A DNA stretch of 64,000 nt from Rhizobium sp. Q54 (GCA_945889445.1 CAMDBX010000010.1:1-64000); one strand, 5' to 3'. Counted from the stretch's first letter, positions 53,449 to 64,000 are shown. A program made the numbers and translations. Notes: generated from the letters alone by a model not told the origin.

Positions 53449-54654
53449 ATGAAACTGATCCACAAAATCCTTACCGTCGCCTGCCTGTCCTCGGCGGCCC
53501 TCGTTCTGGGGCTGGCGCAGGCCGATGACGCGCCGCCTGCGGTCCAAGCCTTCCTCGACAATCTTCAGCGGCAGACCTCCGCCAAACCCGCCTATGACAG
53601 TCTGAAGGTCGATGGCGGCAACGTCACCATCATCAACCTGACGCTGACCAAGGAAGCCAAGGACAATGACCCGGGGCTGAGCGTCAAGACCGCCCAGTTG
53701 GACTTCACCGGCATCACCGACCAGGGCAACTCGCTGTGGCAGATCGGCAAGTCCACTTTCACCAACACTTCGGTCCAGATGACCGGCAAGGACGCCGCGC
53801 TCTCCGCCACCATCCCTGCGGCCAGCGCCGAAGGCTGGTACATTCGTGCCGTGCCGGCGACGCCGACGCCGAAGGACGAACTTCTCTCGAGCCTCACCTT
53901 CGCCAACAAGATGACGAGCGGCCCGATCACCATCAATGCCACAGGCCAGATGCTGACCATCGACAGCATCGACACGACCTGGAACGGCGACCCGGCCACC
54001 GGCGCAGGCAAGTTCTCGCTCAAGGTCAACAACCTCGCGGTACCGCAGGCCACGGTGGCACTTTTCGACACCGGCAGCGTCTGGAAGCAGTTGGGTTACG
54101 ACGGGCTCAACTTCGACATCGCCACCGATGGCGACCTGACGTCCAATGGCGACACTCTGGGATATGCCTTCAACCTCTCGCTGGCGGGCCGCAACATCGG
54201 CGCACTCAGCCTCTCGGCCGCGGTCGACAACCTGCCGGTTGCTGCCTATGCGCAGATGCTGAAGGACCAGACAGGCGGAAGGGGCATCGACTTCGCGACC
54301 CTGTCACCGCAACTGCAGAACGTCGACATCAAGGGTGGCTCGCTGCGCTTCGACGATGCCTCGATTACCAAGAAGATCCTGCCGCTCGCCGCCGCCATGC
54401 AGGGCATGGACGAAAAGGTGCTGCTGGCGTCTATCCCGCCGACGATACAGCTCACCCTGGTTCAGCTCCAGAACGAGGCACTGACCAAGCAGGCGGTGGA
54501 TGCGGTGACGGCCTTCCTCGCCGACCCCAAGAGCCTGATGCTGAGCATCAAGCCTGCAGCTCCGATGAAGCTCTTGGAGTTCAATGCACTCGATCCGGCC
54601 AAGCCAGGCGAGGCAATCACCAAGCTGGGCGTGTCGATCACGGCAAACCAGTGA
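53449..54654 (+). CDS. Exported protein of unknown function
   Basis: From ATG 53449 (CAGGAG upstream), a 401-residue protein with a signal peptide (ILTVACLSSAALVLGLAQA). The mature part is rich in beta-strand-like alternation, such as NVTIINLTLTKEAKD, VKTAQLDFTGIT and GPITINATGQMLTIDSIDTTW, without cysteines after the signal. The style resembles DUF945/YdgA or AsmA-type periplasmic beta proteins, but I cannot assign a family. It is divergent from the L,D-transpeptidase gene and ends at a terminator. Confidence 0.75.
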   Translation: MKLIHKILTVACLSSAALVLGLAQADDAPPAVQAFLDNLQRQTSAKPAYDSLKVDGGNVTIINLTLTKEAKDNDPGLSVKTAQLDFTGITDQGNSLWQIGKSTFTNTSVQMTGKDAALSATIPAASAEGWYIRAVPATPTPKDELLSSLTFANKMTSGPITINATGQMLTIDSIDTTWNGDPATGAGKFSLKVNNLAVPQATVALFDTGSVWKQLGYDGLNFDIATDGDLTSNGDTLGYAFNLSLAGRNIGALSLSAAVDNLPVAAYAQMLKDQTGGRGIDFATLSPQLQNVDIKGGSLRFDDASITKKILPLAAAMQGMDEKVLLASIPPTIQLTLVQLQNEALTKQAVDAVTAFLADPKSLMLSIKPAAPMKLLEFNALDPAKPGEAITKLGVSITANQ

Positions 54655-54694
54655 GGCGTCAGTCCGCGCCTTTCAGCCACGCAATGCGCACATG

Positions 54695-54723
54695 AAAACG
54701 CCCGGGTCATGCCCGGGCGTTTT
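54695..54723. terminator. Bidirectional terminator between the unknown exported protein and aspS
   Basis: AAAACGCCCGGG (54695-54706), loop TCATG, CCCGGGCGTTTT (54712-54723). The A-tract and T-tract on the stem make it functional on both strands for the two converging genes. Confidence 0.92.
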
Positions 54724-54741
54724 CGTTTCAATGGGACAAAC

Positions 54742-56520
54742 TCACGCCTCTGGCAGGTTCAGCCGGATGTGAAGCTCGCGGAGCTGCTTGGGGCCAACCT
54801 CAGAAGGGGCGCCCATCAGAAGGTCTTCCGCCTGCTGGTTCATCGGGAACAGCACAACCTCGCGGATATTCGGCTCGTTGCACAGCAGCATGACGATGCG
54901 GTCCACGCCCGGCGCGATGCCGCCGTGCGGGGGGGCGCCATACTGGAAGGCGCGATACATGCCGCCGAACTTCTCGATCAGTACGCTCTCAGGATAGCCG
55001 GCGATCTCGAACGCCTTCTTCATCACCTCGGGGCGATGGTTGCGGATAGCACCTGAGGAGAGCTCCACGCCGTTGCAGACGATGTCGTACTGGTAGGCGA
55101 GGATGTCCAGCGGGTCCTTCGTCTCCAGCGCCTCAAGGCCGCCCTGGGGCATGGAGAAGGGATTGTGCGAGAAGTCGACCTTCTTGTCTTCTTCGTTCCA
55201 CTCATACATCGGGAAATCGACGATCCAGCAGAACTCGAAACGGTCCTTGGCGGTGAGGTTCAGTTCCTCGCCCACCTTGTTCCGCGCCTCACCGGCGAAC
55301 TTGTAGAACTTTTCCGGGCGACCCGCGACGAAGAAGCAGGCATCGCCCACGCCGAGGCCCAGCTGGGTGCGGATGGCATCCGTGCGCTCCGGCCCGATGT
55401 TCTTGGCGATGGGGCCAGCGCCGCCCTCCTCGCCCTCGCGCCAGAAGACATAGCCGAGGCCTGGCTGGCCCTGCGCTTGGGCAAAGGAGTTCATGCGGTC
55501 GCAGAAGGCGCGGGAACCGCCCTTCGGTGCCGGGATGGCCCAGACCTCGACCTTGGGGTCAGCCGCGATCATGCCGGCGAAGACCTTGAAGCCTGAGTCC
55601 CTGAAGTGTCCGGTAACGGCCTGCATCTTGATCGGGTTGCGCAGGTCCGGCTTGTCGGAGCCATACCAGCGGATCGAGTCGCGATAGGCGATATGCGGGA
55701 ACTTCTGGGTGACGGGAAGCCCGCCGCCGAATTCCTCGAACACACCGCGCAGCACCGGCTCAACGGCGTCGAACACGTCCTCCTGGGTGACGAAGCTCAT
55801 CTCGATGTCGAGCTGATAGAACTCTCCGGGCGAACGGTCGGCGCGGGCGTCCTCGTCACGGAAGCAGGCAGCGATCTGGAAGTAGCGATCGAAGCCCGAC
55901 ATCATGATCAGCTGCTTGAACTGCTGCGGCGCCTGCGGCAGCGCATAGAACTTGCCGGGATGGATGCGCGAGGGCACGAGGAAGTCGCGAGCACCCTCGG
56001 GCGAGGATGCGGTGAGGATCGGCGTCTGGAACTCGAAGAAGCCCTGGTCCGTCATGCGGCGGCGCAGCGAGTTGATGATCTGGCCGCGCTTCATGATGTT
56101 CTTGTGGATGCGCTCACGGCGGAGGTCGAGGAAGCGATAGCGCAGCCGGATGTCCTCGGGATACTCGGTGTCGCCGAAGACAGGAAGCGGCAGTTCGGCG
56201 GCCTGGCTCAGCACCTCGATGTCGGTCGCGAAGACCTCGACGAGGCCGGTGGGGAGATCGGCGTTCTCGGTGCCGGCCGGGCGCGGGCGCACCTTGCCGT
56301 CCACCCGGATCACCCACTCCGAGCGCACCTTCTCGGCCGTCTTGAAGGCGGGCGAATCCGGGTCTGCCACCACCTGGGTCATGCCGTAATGGTCGCGCAG
56401 GTCGATGAACAGCAGACCACCATGGTCACGGACGCGGTGAACCCAGCCGGAAATGCGGATTTCCTGCCCGGCGTTGTCGGGGCGGAGCTGGCCACAGGTG
56501 TGGCTACGGTAGGCGTGCAT
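54742..56520 (-). CDS. aspS: Aspartyl-tRNA synthetase, probably non-discriminating
   Basis: The 592-residue class IIb synthetase starts at ATG 56520 ([18 protein letters not shown]). An anticodon-binding OB domain precedes the catalytic core, which includes [12 protein letters not shown], the bacterial insertion domain, and motif 3 [13 protein letters not shown] near the end. H33 in VHRVRDHGG and the glycine in RPAGTEN correspond to residues linked to non-discriminating enzymes that also form Asp-tRNA-Asn for the GatCAB route. Upstream reading-frame extension to 56886 is not convincing. Confidence 0.96.
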   Translation of the reverse strand: MHAYRSHTCGQLRPDNAGQEIRISGWVHRVRDHGGLLFIDLRDHYGMTQVVADPDSPAFKTAEKVRSEWVIRVDGKVRPRPAGTENADLPTGLVEVFATDIEVLSQAAELPLPVFGDTEYPEDIRLRYRFLDLRRERIHKNIMKRGQIINSLRRRMTDQGFFEFQTPILTASSPEGARDFLVPSRIHPGKFYALPQAPQQFKQLIMMSGFDRYFQIAACFRDEDARADRSPGEFYQLDIEMSFVTQEDVFDAVEPVLRGVFEEFGGGLPVTQKFPHIAYRDSIRWYGSDKPDLRNPIKMQAVTGHFRDSGFKVFAGMIAADPKVEVWAIPAPKGGSRAFCDRMNSFAQAQGQPGLGYVFWREGEEGGAGPIAKNIGPERTDAIRTQLGLGVGDACFFVAGRPEKFYKFAGEARNKVGEELNLTAKDRFEFCWIVDFPMYEWNEEDKKVDFSHNPFSMPQGGLEALETKDPLDILAYQYDIVCNGVELSSGAIRNHRPEVMKKAFEIAGYPESVLIEKFGGMYRAFQYGAPPHGGIAPGVDRIVMLLCNEPNIREVVLFPMNQQAEDLLMGAPSEVGPKQLRELHIRLNLPEA

Positions 56521-56658
56521 TGAGTCCTCACGAGAAATCAGGTTTCGGGGCGCTAGAGCGCATGGAGGGGGCGTTTTGTCAAGGAATGGCTGCCCCACAA
56601 TTCGCCGCAAAGCCGCCGCGCTTGAAACACCCTGCCCCTTTAACCGCTTCCCCCTGAC

Positions 56659-57795
56659 ATGAAACGGCTTTTCGCAACCGTCCTGGCGGTTCTGACGCTC
56701 CCCCTCCCTGCCCACGCCACGGACCAGGAGATGACACGCGCCGAGGTCCGGGCGCTGGCCCGCCAAGTTGTGCCGCCGGGCAAGGACGCCGCTGGCTGGG
56801 CCGCGGACATCCGCGGCGCGCTGGTGGTGGACGGCATTCGCCCGAGCCGCAGCAATGTGTGCAGCGTCATGGCTGTCATTGGGCAAGAATCGACCTTCAC
56901 CGCCAATCCGGAAGTATCAGGCCTGGGGCGCATGGCTGAACAGCAGATCAAGGCGAAACTGTCCCGATTGCCCATGCTCTCGGGGGGTGCTGCCACTGGA
57001 GTGGACGTCTTCCTCGCCATGAAGCCCACCCCGGAGAAGAGCTATCTCAGCATGATCCGCGCAGCGAGGACCGAGCGCGACCTTGATCTCGTGTATCGCA
57101 ACCTCACCTTCTTTCTGTTTCGGGAATATGCGACCACGCGGCTTCTCAATGCCAGCGCGGTGGCCCAGCGCCTGGACGCCGCAAATCCCGTCTCAACCCT
57201 CGGCTCGATGCAGGTGTCTGCCGCCTACGCCATCGCCGAGGTGGAGAAGGCCAGAAAGCAGCGGCTGGGCCTCGGGGCGATCTGGAAACTCAGGGACGAA
57301 CTCTACATCCGCAAGGGTGGCATTCGCTATGGCGCGCGCATGCTGCTGGGCTATCGTGCTGCCTATTCCTCAAGGCTCTTCGCCTTCGCGGACTACAATG
57401 CCGGGCGCTATGCCAGTCGCAATGCTGCCTTCCAGCATATGGTGTCGGAACTCTCCGGCAAGGAACTGGCGCTTGACGGCGACCTTATGCTCTATGTCGG
57501 CGGCCCGCCGCAGCCGGATGCGAGCGCCACAGAGAAGGCGTTGCGCAGCCTAAAGCTGATGGACCAAGAGTCTCTTCGCGCTGACCTTCTGCGGGAGAAG
57601 GACTTCGCATTCCGCGACACCGATACGTACCGGCTGATATCAAGGACTTTTGCGCAGAGAGCCGGCAAGCCGGCTCCCTATGCCATGTTGCCGCAGATCA
57701 GGCTCAAGAGCCCCAAGATCCGCAGCCACATGACCACCGAAATCTTCGCCCGCGCCGTCATGCGGCGCTACGAGCGGTGCATGGCGGTGAGATGA
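56659..57795 (+). CDS. DUF1615-type exported protein, lytic-transglycosylase-like
   Basis: The 378-residue product has a Sec signal ([17 protein letters not shown]). It contains a stretch resembling the SLT active-site region ([19 protein letters not shown], with glutamate after GQ) and later [18 protein letters not shown] and [17 protein letters not shown], features of goose-lysozyme-like folds. The family match is to DUF1615 from memory, so the name is tentative. A peptidoglycan-cleaving role is inferred from the pattern and from the neighbouring L,D-transpeptidase. Confidence 0.72.
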   Translation: MKRLFATVLAVLTLPLPAHATDQEMTRAEVRALARQVVPPGKDAAGWAADIRGALVVDGIRPSRSNVCSVMAVIGQESTFTANPEVSGLGRMAEQQIKAKLSRLPMLSGGAATGVDVFLAMKPTPEKSYLSMIRAARTERDLDLVYRNLTFFLFREYATTRLLNASAVAQRLDAANPVSTLGSMQVSAAYAIAEVEKARKQRLGLGAIWKLRDELYIRKGGIRYGARMLLGYRAAYSSRLFAFADYNAGRYASRNAAFQHMVSELSGKELALDGDLMLYVGGPPQPDASATEKALRSLKLMDQESLRADLLREKDFAFRDTDTYRLISRTFAQRAGKPAPYAMLPQIRLKSPKIRSHMTTEIFARAVMRRYERCMAVR

Positions 57796-57805
57796 TTTTC
57801 GAGAG

Positions 57806-58447
57806 TCAGTTGAACCAGTTCTTGAACGGGTTGTTCTTCACCTTCTCCGCGGGGTTCGCTCCATCGGCGAAGAGACCGCCCTTGACCACCACCCGGGTGT
57901 TGGACGTGCCGGTCTTCTGGACCAGACCGAAGAGCTTTGCGGCGTTATCCAGGTGCAAGCGCACGCAACCGTGCGAGGCGCGGCGGCCGAGGCTCTTGAC
58001 GTGATAGCTGCCATGAACTGCGTGGCCACGGCCGGTGAAGAAGATCGAATACGGCATGGGCGCATCGTCCCATTCCTTCGAATAGTGCTCCTTCTCGAGA
58101 CGGAAGGGCCGGTAGGTGCCCGACGGCGTTTCGTAACCCGGGGCACCGGTCGAGACCGGCCACTTGTAGAGCGTGTCGCCGTCGAGTTCGACGGTCATCT
58201 TCTGGCTGACCTTGTTGATGGTGATGATCAGGCGCGGTGGCGGCGGTGGAGCCTTCTTCTTCGCGACCTGCTTCTTGGCGGCGGGCTTCTTGGCTGGCGG
58301 CTTCTTGGCCGCGGCGGGCTTGGCCGGCGCCTTTGCCACGGGCTTGGACTTTTCCGGCGGCGGCGGGGCGGTGCTGGTGGCGGCATGGGCCACTGCGGGC
58401 AGCAGCGAGGCGCCCAGCGCTGCAATCAGCTTACGTCTTGAAATCAT
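57806..58447 (-). CDS. L,D-transpeptidase with Lys/Pro/Ala-rich linker
   Basis: A 213-residue protein starting MISRRKLIAALGASLL, a twin-arginine-like or Sec signal ending near VAHA. It then has a basic Pro/Ala/Lys linker (about 23-70) and a YkuD domain with H145, H159 and nucleophile C161 in HGSYHVKSLGRRASHGCVRL. It should form or edit 3-3 cross-links in the periplasm. It converges with the DUF1615 gene and is divergent from rimO. Confidence 0.9.
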   Translation of the reverse strand: MISRRKLIAALGASLLPAVAHAATSTAPPPPEKSKPVAKAPAKPAAAKKPPAKKPAAKKQVAKKKAPPPPPRLIITINKVSQKMTVELDGDTLYKWPVSTGAPGYETPSGTYRPFRLEKEHYSKEWDDAPMPYSIFFTGRGHAVHGSYHVKSLGRRASHGCVRLHLDNAAKLFGLVQKTGTSNTRVVVKGGLFADGANPAEKVKNNPFKNWFN

Positions 58448-58586
58448 TTCATCTTCCCCACTGCAACTGGCACGCGCAGACGGCCGTTGCCAATACCGTG
58501 GATTATGCCGAAAGGCGAGTGCTTCGTGAAGTGTCGCGAGGCGCGAGTGATTTGCGCTTTCCAGCCCCCTCCGCTATGGACCGTTC

Positions 58587-59912
58587 ATGAACAAGCATGT
58601 CCCCAAGGTCGGATTGGTCTCGCTCGGTTGCCCCAAGGCGCTGGTCGACAGCGAACGCATCATCACCCAGCTTCGTGCCGAGGGCTATGTCATGTCCCCG
58701 GGCTACGCGGACGCCGACGTGGTTCTGGTCAACACCTGCGGCTTCCTCGACAGCGCCAAGGCGGAGTCGCTCGCCGCTATCGGCGAGGCCATGGCCGAGA
58801 ATGGCCGGGTGATCGTCACGGGCTGCATGGGCGTCGAGGCTGACACCATCATGAAGGCGCACCCCGGCGTCCTGGCCGTCACCGGCCCGCACCAGTATGA
58901 GGCGGTGGTGGGTGCCGTGCACAAGGCGCTGCCGCCGGTGCATGACCCGAAAATGGACCTGGTGCCACCGCAGGGCCTGCACCTGACGCCGAAGCACTAT
59001 GCCTATCTGAAGATCTCCGAGGGCTGCAACAACCGCTGCTCCTTCTGCATCATTCCGTCGATCCGCGGCGACCTCATATCGCGGCCCGTCGCGTCAGTGC
59101 TCTACGAAGCAGAGCGGCTGGTGAAGGCGGGCGTGAAGGAACTGCTGGTCATCAGTCAGGATACGTCCGCCTATGGCGTCGACATCAAATATGCGACGTC
59201 GAAGTTCCATGGCCGCGAAGTGCGCGCCAAGTTCTATGACATGGCGAAGGAACTGGGCGACCTCGGCACATGGGTGCGCATGCACTACGTCTACCCCTAC
59301 CCGCATGTCGACGAGGTGATCCCGCTGATGGCGGAGGGCAAGATACTTCCCTATCTCGACATTCCCTTCCAGCATGCCGCACCCAACGTGCTGAAGGCCA
59401 TGAAGCGCCCGGCCAACCAGGAGAAGGTGCTGGACCGGCTTGCCAGCTGGCGGTCCATCTGCCCGGACATTGCCATTCGCTCCACCTTCATCGTCGGCTT
59501 TCCCGGCGAGACGGACGCGGATTTCGAGTATCTCCTGCAATGGATGAAGGAGGCCCGCATCGAGCGGGCCGGCTGCTTCAAATATGAGCCCGTCTCGGGC
59601 GCCAAGGCCAATGAGCTTGGCTTGCCCCACGTTCCGGACGAGCTGAAGCAGGAACGCTGGGAGCGATTCATGGAAGCCCAGCAGGAAATCTCTGCAGAGA
59701 TCTTCCAGGGGAAAGTCGGCCGCGAGATCGACGTGCTGGTGGACGAAATTGACGAAGAGAACGAGGAAGCCATCGCCCGTTCACCGTGGGACGCGCCGGA
59801 AATCGACGGCAATGTGTTCATTCCGGGCGCCACCGACCTGTCGCCAGGTGACATGGTCCGCGTCCGGATCGTCGAGGCCGAGGAGTATGACCTTGTGGCC
59901 GAGCGCATCTAG
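58587..59912 (+). CDS. rimO: Ribosomal protein uS12 methylthiotransferase
   Basis: RimO adds a methylthio group to Asp-89 of ribosomal protein S12. The 441-residue radical-SAM enzyme has the MTTase-domain cluster cysteines C15 ([12 protein letters not shown]), C51 ([10 protein letters not shown]) and C80 (VTGCMG), the radical-SAM cysteines C147, C151 and C154 in [10 protein letters not shown], and a C-terminal TRAM domain. SLGCPKNLVDSE-like wording and length favour RimO over MiaB. Its two 4Fe-4S clusters are supplied by the SUF machinery. Confidence 0.96.
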   Translation: MNKHVPKVGLVSLGCPKALVDSERIITQLRAEGYVMSPGYADADVVLVNTCGFLDSAKAESLAAIGEAMAENGRVIVTGCMGVEADTIMKAHPGVLAVTGPHQYEAVVGAVHKALPPVHDPKMDLVPPQGLHLTPKHYAYLKISEGCNNRCSFCIIPSIRGDLISRPVASVLYEAERLVKAGVKELLVISQDTSAYGVDIKYATSKFHGREVRAKFYDMAKELGDLGTWVRMHYVYPYPHVDEVIPLMAEGKILPYLDIPFQHAAPNVLKAMKRPANQEKVLDRLASWRSICPDIAIRSTFIVGFPGETDADFEYLLQWMKEARIERAGCFKYEPVSGAKANELGLPHVPDELKQERWERFMEAQQEISAEIFQGKVGREIDVLVDEIDEENEEAIARSPWDAPEIDGNVFIPGATDLSPGDMVRVRIVEAEEYDLVAERI

Positions 59913-59996
59913 GCTTCACCGCTTCGGGTGGTGATGACTTGAAGCCCGGTCTTGCACTGGTGAGCGGCCTCTGGCCGTTCGTTGTGGAGTGACAGC

Positions 59997-61022
59997 ATGA
60001 TCGAAGGCCTTGAGGCGGCGGTAGCCGATCGCGTGATCGATCGCGCAACGGCGCAGCGACTGGAGCCTTATCTGTCGAACGGGGCCCTGGTTCCCGATGC
60101 GGTCGACCCGGACGACGAGAAACTCCGGCTGGTCACCGGTTTCAACGACATCTTCGTCACCATCGGTCTCTCGATGTTCCTTGGCGCGCTTGGTTATCTG
60201 GGTTCGAGCTGGGGTCTTGGCGGCGCCGCGCTGGCTGTGGCAGCGACGTCATGGGGGCTCGCCGAATACTTCACCCGCAAGCGGCGCATGGCGCTGCCGA
60301 GCATCGTGCTTCTGGTGATCTTCGTCGGTACGGTTTTTCTCGCCGTGCTCGGGTTCATGGCGAACGGCGGGTCGGTATTCCACGCCCCAGACGAATTAAC
60401 CCCCGAAAGGACCCTCGTTGCTGCCTCGGCAGCGACGCTTGCCGCGATCGCGCATTGGTACCGCTTCCATGTGCCAATCACCATTGCAGCCGGCGTGGCG
60501 GCACTTGCCGCCATCCTGCTCGCCCTGTGCAACATGGCAGCTCCCGGCCTGCTGGCCGATCACCCCGTGCCGATCTTTCTAACCCTCGGCCTTGCCATCT
60601 TCGCGCTGGCGATGTGGTTCGATTCCTCCGACCTGAAGCGGCAGACGCGGCGAACCGACATTGCCTTCTGGCTGCATCTGTTGGCTGCGCCCATCATCGT
60701 GCATCCGATCCTGCTGAGCGTGACGGGCAGCGATGCGCCACTGGGTGCGGCCTTGCAGGTCATCCTGGTGTTTGTCTGCCTTGCCGTGGTCGCACTGGTG
60801 GTAGACCGTCGCGCCATCCTGGTTTCGTCGCTGTCCTATCTCGCCTATGCGGCGGGCAAGATCATCACGGCGGCGGGGATGGAGTCCTCCTCCTTTGCCA
60901 CCTCGACACTGGCCGTGGGTGCGATCGTGCTCATGCTATCCGCGGGGTGGCGGCCACTGCGACGGAGCGTCATGGGATTGCTGCCGTCCTCGGTGCGCGC
61001 ACGCCTCCCGGCGGTCGCCTGA
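59997..61022 (+). CDS. Multi-pass membrane protein, DUF2157/DUF4401-like
   Basis: The 341-residue product from ATG 59997 (GGAG at suitable distance) has a ~50-residue cytoplasmic N-terminus (MIEGLEAAVADRVIDRATAQ). About nine or ten hydrophobic spans follow, including FVTIGLSMFLGALGYLGSSW and LVSSLSYLAYAAGKIITAA. The N-terminal helical part plus membrane array resembles DUF2157-type proteins. No catalytic motif or substrate can be named. It starts 84 bp after rimO. Confidence 0.7.
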   Translation: MIEGLEAAVADRVIDRATAQRLEPYLSNGALVPDAVDPDDEKLRLVTGFNDIFVTIGLSMFLGALGYLGSSWGLGGAALAVAATSWGLAEYFTRKRRMALPSIVLLVIFVGTVFLAVLGFMANGGSVFHAPDELTPERTLVAASAATLAAIAHWYRFHVPITIAAGVAALAAILLALCNMAAPGLLADHPVPIFLTLGLAIFALAMWFDSSDLKRQTRRTDIAFWLHLLAAPIIVHPILLSVTGSDAPLGAALQVILVFVCLAVVALVVDRRAILVSSLSYLAYAAGKIITAAGMESSSFATSTLAVGAIVLMLSAGWRPLRRSVMGLLPSSVRARLPAVA

Positions 61023-61823
61023 TCAGCGGAAAACGCGGTAGAGTGCGGCGGGCACACTATGGAGGAACAGCAGCGCCAGCCAGGCCAGGACTGCAATGGC
61101 GGCCAAGGCCACCGGCTTCACCCAGGGCTGCGGCAGTGATTGCTGTGCGAAGAACGCCCCGGCCCCCAGCGCGCCCACGACCGCGAGACTGAACAGCAGC
61201 CAGAAGGTGAAGGACAGGAAGGCGATGCGGTTGCCGCGCGACACGCGATAGGCTGTCCTTACAGTAAAGTCACTGTCGCCCACGGCCACCGCGGCAAGCC
61301 AGCTCAGGCGGCGATAGAGGCTGAACAGCGCAGACAGCCCGATCAGCGCCGTAACCGCTATGCCGAGCGGTCTCGTCGCAGCACCGAACTGAGCCGACAG
61401 GGCAGGCACGGCAGCCGTCATCACGGCAATGCCTGCGGCGATGTGAATGGCGAGTACCACGAGCAAGAGAAGGACAGCGGCCATGTAGCGCCACACCACG
61501 CCGTCCAGCCGCCAGCGCAGGAGCCCCCGGGGCCGCTCGTCCAGAAGGATGCGGCGGTTCCAGTTGACCTCAATGGAGAATGAGGCAACCAGGACGCCCA
61601 CCCCAAGAAGACCGAGCGCCCCAAGGGCGACAGGAGACAATGACCCGATGTCTGGCATCCCGTCACGAAGCGCCACATACCAGACGAGCGCCACCAGCGG
61701 CAGAAGCAGCACAACCCAGCCGATCAGCAGACTGAGGGCGAAGCCGTAGTGGCGAAACGCCTTTTCAATGGCAAATTCGATCGCCCCCATGGGCGGCAGG
61801 CTGCGACGCTCAGGCACGGACAT
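61023..61823 (-). CDS. Membrane protein of unknown function
   Basis: From ATG 61823 (GAGGGGG 7 nt upstream) a 266-residue protein with about six membrane spans: AFRHYGFALSLLIGWVVLLLPL and YMAAVLLLLVVLAIHIAAGIAV are clear. Conserved-looking motifs are absent; it is rich in Ala, Leu and Arg. An in-frame upstream ATG at 61961 lies inside the neighbouring gene and is unlikely. It converges end to end with the 59997-61022 gene. Confidence 0.7.
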   Translation of the reverse strand: MSVPERRSLPPMGAIEFAIEKAFRHYGFALSLLIGWVVLLLPLVALVWYVALRDGMPDIGSLSPVALGALGLLGVGVLVASFSIEVNWNRRILLDERPRGLLRWRLDGVVWRYMAAVLLLLVVLAIHIAAGIAVMTAAVPALSAQFGAATRPLGIAVTALIGLSALFSLYRRLSWLAAVAVGDSDFTVRTAYRVSRGNRIAFLSFTFWLLFSLAVVGALGAGAFFAQQSLPQPWVKPVALAAIAVLAWLALLFLHSVPAALYRVFR

Positions 61824-61833
61824 GCGGTCCCCC

Positions 61834-63099
61834 TCAAAGATGAAGCGAGGGTACCAGAACATAGCCGATGACCGCCACCACCATCGCTGCCATGTTGAAC
61901 AGGAACAAGGTGATGCCGATCTTCGTGCCGCCGGCCACTCCGGCATAGAAGGACTTGGCAATGGTGTTGATGCCGATGCAGAGCAGCACCGCCCTAACCC
62001 CGACTGGCGATGCAGGCCCCATGTTGGCGACCGACAGGGTCAGCGCGTCAACGTCTGCAAGGCCGGAGATGGCGGCCACCGCCATCAGGCCACTGTCGCC
62101 GAACAGGCTTTTCGATATACCGGCGGCGAGCATCACGACGCCAAGGATAGCGCCAAACTTGAGCACTTCCGACAGCAGGAAGGGGTTCTTGTGGACGAGC
62201 CCCTCCGGCTTGTTTTCGCTGCCATGACCTTCCCGCCCGATCAGGAACCAGGCCGCAACGCCCTGGAAAGCCGCAGCAGCCAGCAGCGGCACGGCAAGAG
62301 CCACCGCCAGGGACAGATTGATGACGCCCGCCAGCACGAGCACACGCACCATCATCACGGCACCCGCCGCAAGGATGCTGCCCGACAGGAGGCCCAGCCG
62401 CTCGGCATTGTCGCGCGCCAGCCGCGCCAGGGTTAGCGTCACGACGGTGGACGACACGAGCCCACCCATGGCCGCTGCCAGAACCAGCCCGCGCGACGGT
62501 CCGACCAGTTTCACCGCGATATAGCCAACGAATGAAACGGCAGCGATGAGGATGGTGATCAGCCACAGCTGGTGCGGGTTGATGGCGCCCCACGGATCGA
62601 CGGTGTGGTCGGGCAGCAGCGGCAGGGCGATGAAGGTCATGGCCGCCAGAAGCAGGGCAGAGCGCAGTTCCTGCGACGTGATGCGCGCAAGGAAGCCGTG
62701 CAGTGTGGATTTGTAGGCCAGCAGGCCCACCGTCACCACGCCCGCGCCCGCCGCAACGCGCATGTCGCCCAGCACCGCGACGGCGCCCAGCACGAAGGTG
62801 ACGAGGGCAGCGATCATGGTGGTCGCGCCATAGACGCCTTCGCGCGCATGCTCACGCCAGATAAACGCACCCATGACAGTGGAGGTGGCAATGAAGCCCG
62901 CCGCCAGCAGGACATGGTCGCTGCCCGGCGACAGCGTGGCGAACAAGCCGCCCAGCAGGCCGATCAGCGAGAAGGTGCGGATGCCGGCAGCGCGTTGGCC
63001 TTCCTTTTCGTCTCGCTCCCTCCACCCTCGCTCGAGGCCGATCACGAATCCGAGGGCAAGGGCCAATCCGAGGCGGGTGGCGATATCCTGAAGTTCCAT
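61834..63099 (-). CDS. MgtC/SapB-family membrane protein with DUF4010
   Basis: The 421-residue product begins with an MgtC-like stretch (LGLALALGFVIGLERGWRERDEKEGQRAAGIRTFSLIGLLGGLFA), three to four spans long. A larger C-terminal DUF4010-type membrane half follows. MgtC-type proteins influence membrane potential, Mg2+ limitation and acid survival; this longer form is uncharacterised. It lies 10 bp upstream of the 61023-61823 gene on the same strand. Confidence 0.87.
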   Translation of the reverse strand: MELQDIATRLGLALALGFVIGLERGWRERDEKEGQRAAGIRTFSLIGLLGGLFATLSPGSDHVLLAAGFIATSTVMGAFIWREHAREGVYGATTMIAALVTFVLGAVAVLGDMRVAAGAGVVTVGLLAYKSTLHGFLARITSQELRSALLLAAMTFIALPLLPDHTVDPWGAINPHQLWLITILIAAVSFVGYIAVKLVGPSRGLVLAAAMGGLVSSTVVTLTLARLARDNAERLGLLSGSILAAGAVMMVRVLVLAGVINLSLAVALAVPLLAAAAFQGVAAWFLIGREGHGSENKPEGLVHKNPFLLSEVLKFGAILGVVMLAAGISKSLFGDSGLMAVAAISGLADVDALTLSVANMGPASPVGVRAVLLCIGINTIAKSFYAGVAGGTKIGITLFLFNMAAMVVAVIGYVLVPSLHL

Positions 63100-63143
63100 G
63101 CACCCGAACCTATCTCAAACTGCAGGCGCTGCCGAGTGTCGCC

Positions 63144-64000
<857 letters not shown>

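Noticed and set aside
56521-56886. N-terminal extension of aspS to 56886
   Set aside because: The added 122 residues are His/Arg-rich shadow sequence of the divergent upstream gene. The family start [10 protein letters not shown] at 56520 is clear.

Overview
The window looks like a chromosomal segment of a GC-rich alphaproteobacterium, most likely of the order Hyphomicrobiales (Rhizobiales). The evidence is gene content and order: an iscR-led SUF operon with two cysteine desulfurases, sufT and sufA; the run rne / M48 protease / DsbA-like / aroQ / accB / accC / aat / DUF2155 / mlaD / NDUFA12; amiC-mrcA-prfB divergent from rne; a very long B12-dependent ribonucleotide reductase; and a PhoQ-like kinase with an HSLKTP phosphorylation motif. 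It is almost entirely housekeeping DNA. The only clear mobile DNA is the end of an IS30-family element at the left edge. I saw no tRNA or rRNA gene, CRISPR array, prophage or defence island.

Layout. 1-145: end of an IS30 element. 224-7292 (minus): iron-sulfur assembly operon iscR > cysteine desulfurase > sufB > 27-codon mini-ORF > sufC > sufD > sufS > sufT > sufA, driven by a promoter at 7393-7421 overlapped by an IscR-like box. 7486-13622: alpha/beta hydrolase, DMT exporter, anmK, tyrS, a Tat-exported metallopeptidase-like protein and two small proteins. 13675-20711: giant AsmA/DUF3971 envelope protein, voltage-sensor potassium channel with a zinc-ribbon tail, and an ECF sigma factor with its vWA-domain partner. 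20826-23638: DUF1330, dapB, gpmA, Rieske oxygenase. 23673-29697 (minus): amiC > DUF1194 > mrcA > prfB, with prfB needing a programmed +1 frameshift. 30206-38393 (plus): rne to aat. 38378-40569 (minus): NDUFA12 > mlaD > methyltransferase > DUF2155. 40836-43404: PepSY protein, response regulator, histidine kinase. 43411-47407: DedA/PAP2/LssY fusion, small exported protein, MFS exporter. 47891-51574: nrdJ with tandem NrdR boxes. 52129-61022: lysine-rich histone-like peptide, two L,D-transpeptidases, a periplasmic protein of unknown function, aspS, DUF1615 protein, rimO, membrane protein. 61023-64000 (minus): membrane protein, MgtC/DUF4010 protein, and the C-terminal part of pccB running off the edge.

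Working together: the SUF operon supplies Fe-S clusters used by IscR itself, RimO and the Rieske protein. amiC, mrcA, two L,D-transpeptidases, anmK and dapB concern peptidoglycan. accB/accC and pccB are biotin carboxylase or carboxyltransferase parts. The most informative non-coding signals are the IscR-like promoter (7393-7425), the NrdR pair spaced 31 bp start to start (47620-47666), the RF2 frameshift site (24733-24747), a perfect CRP-type palindrome (28379-28394), and structured leaders before rne and nrdJ. I found no convincing wholly new system. The least explained items are the sufB-sufC mini-ORF, the AT-rich region before the histone-like peptide and the nrdJ leader.
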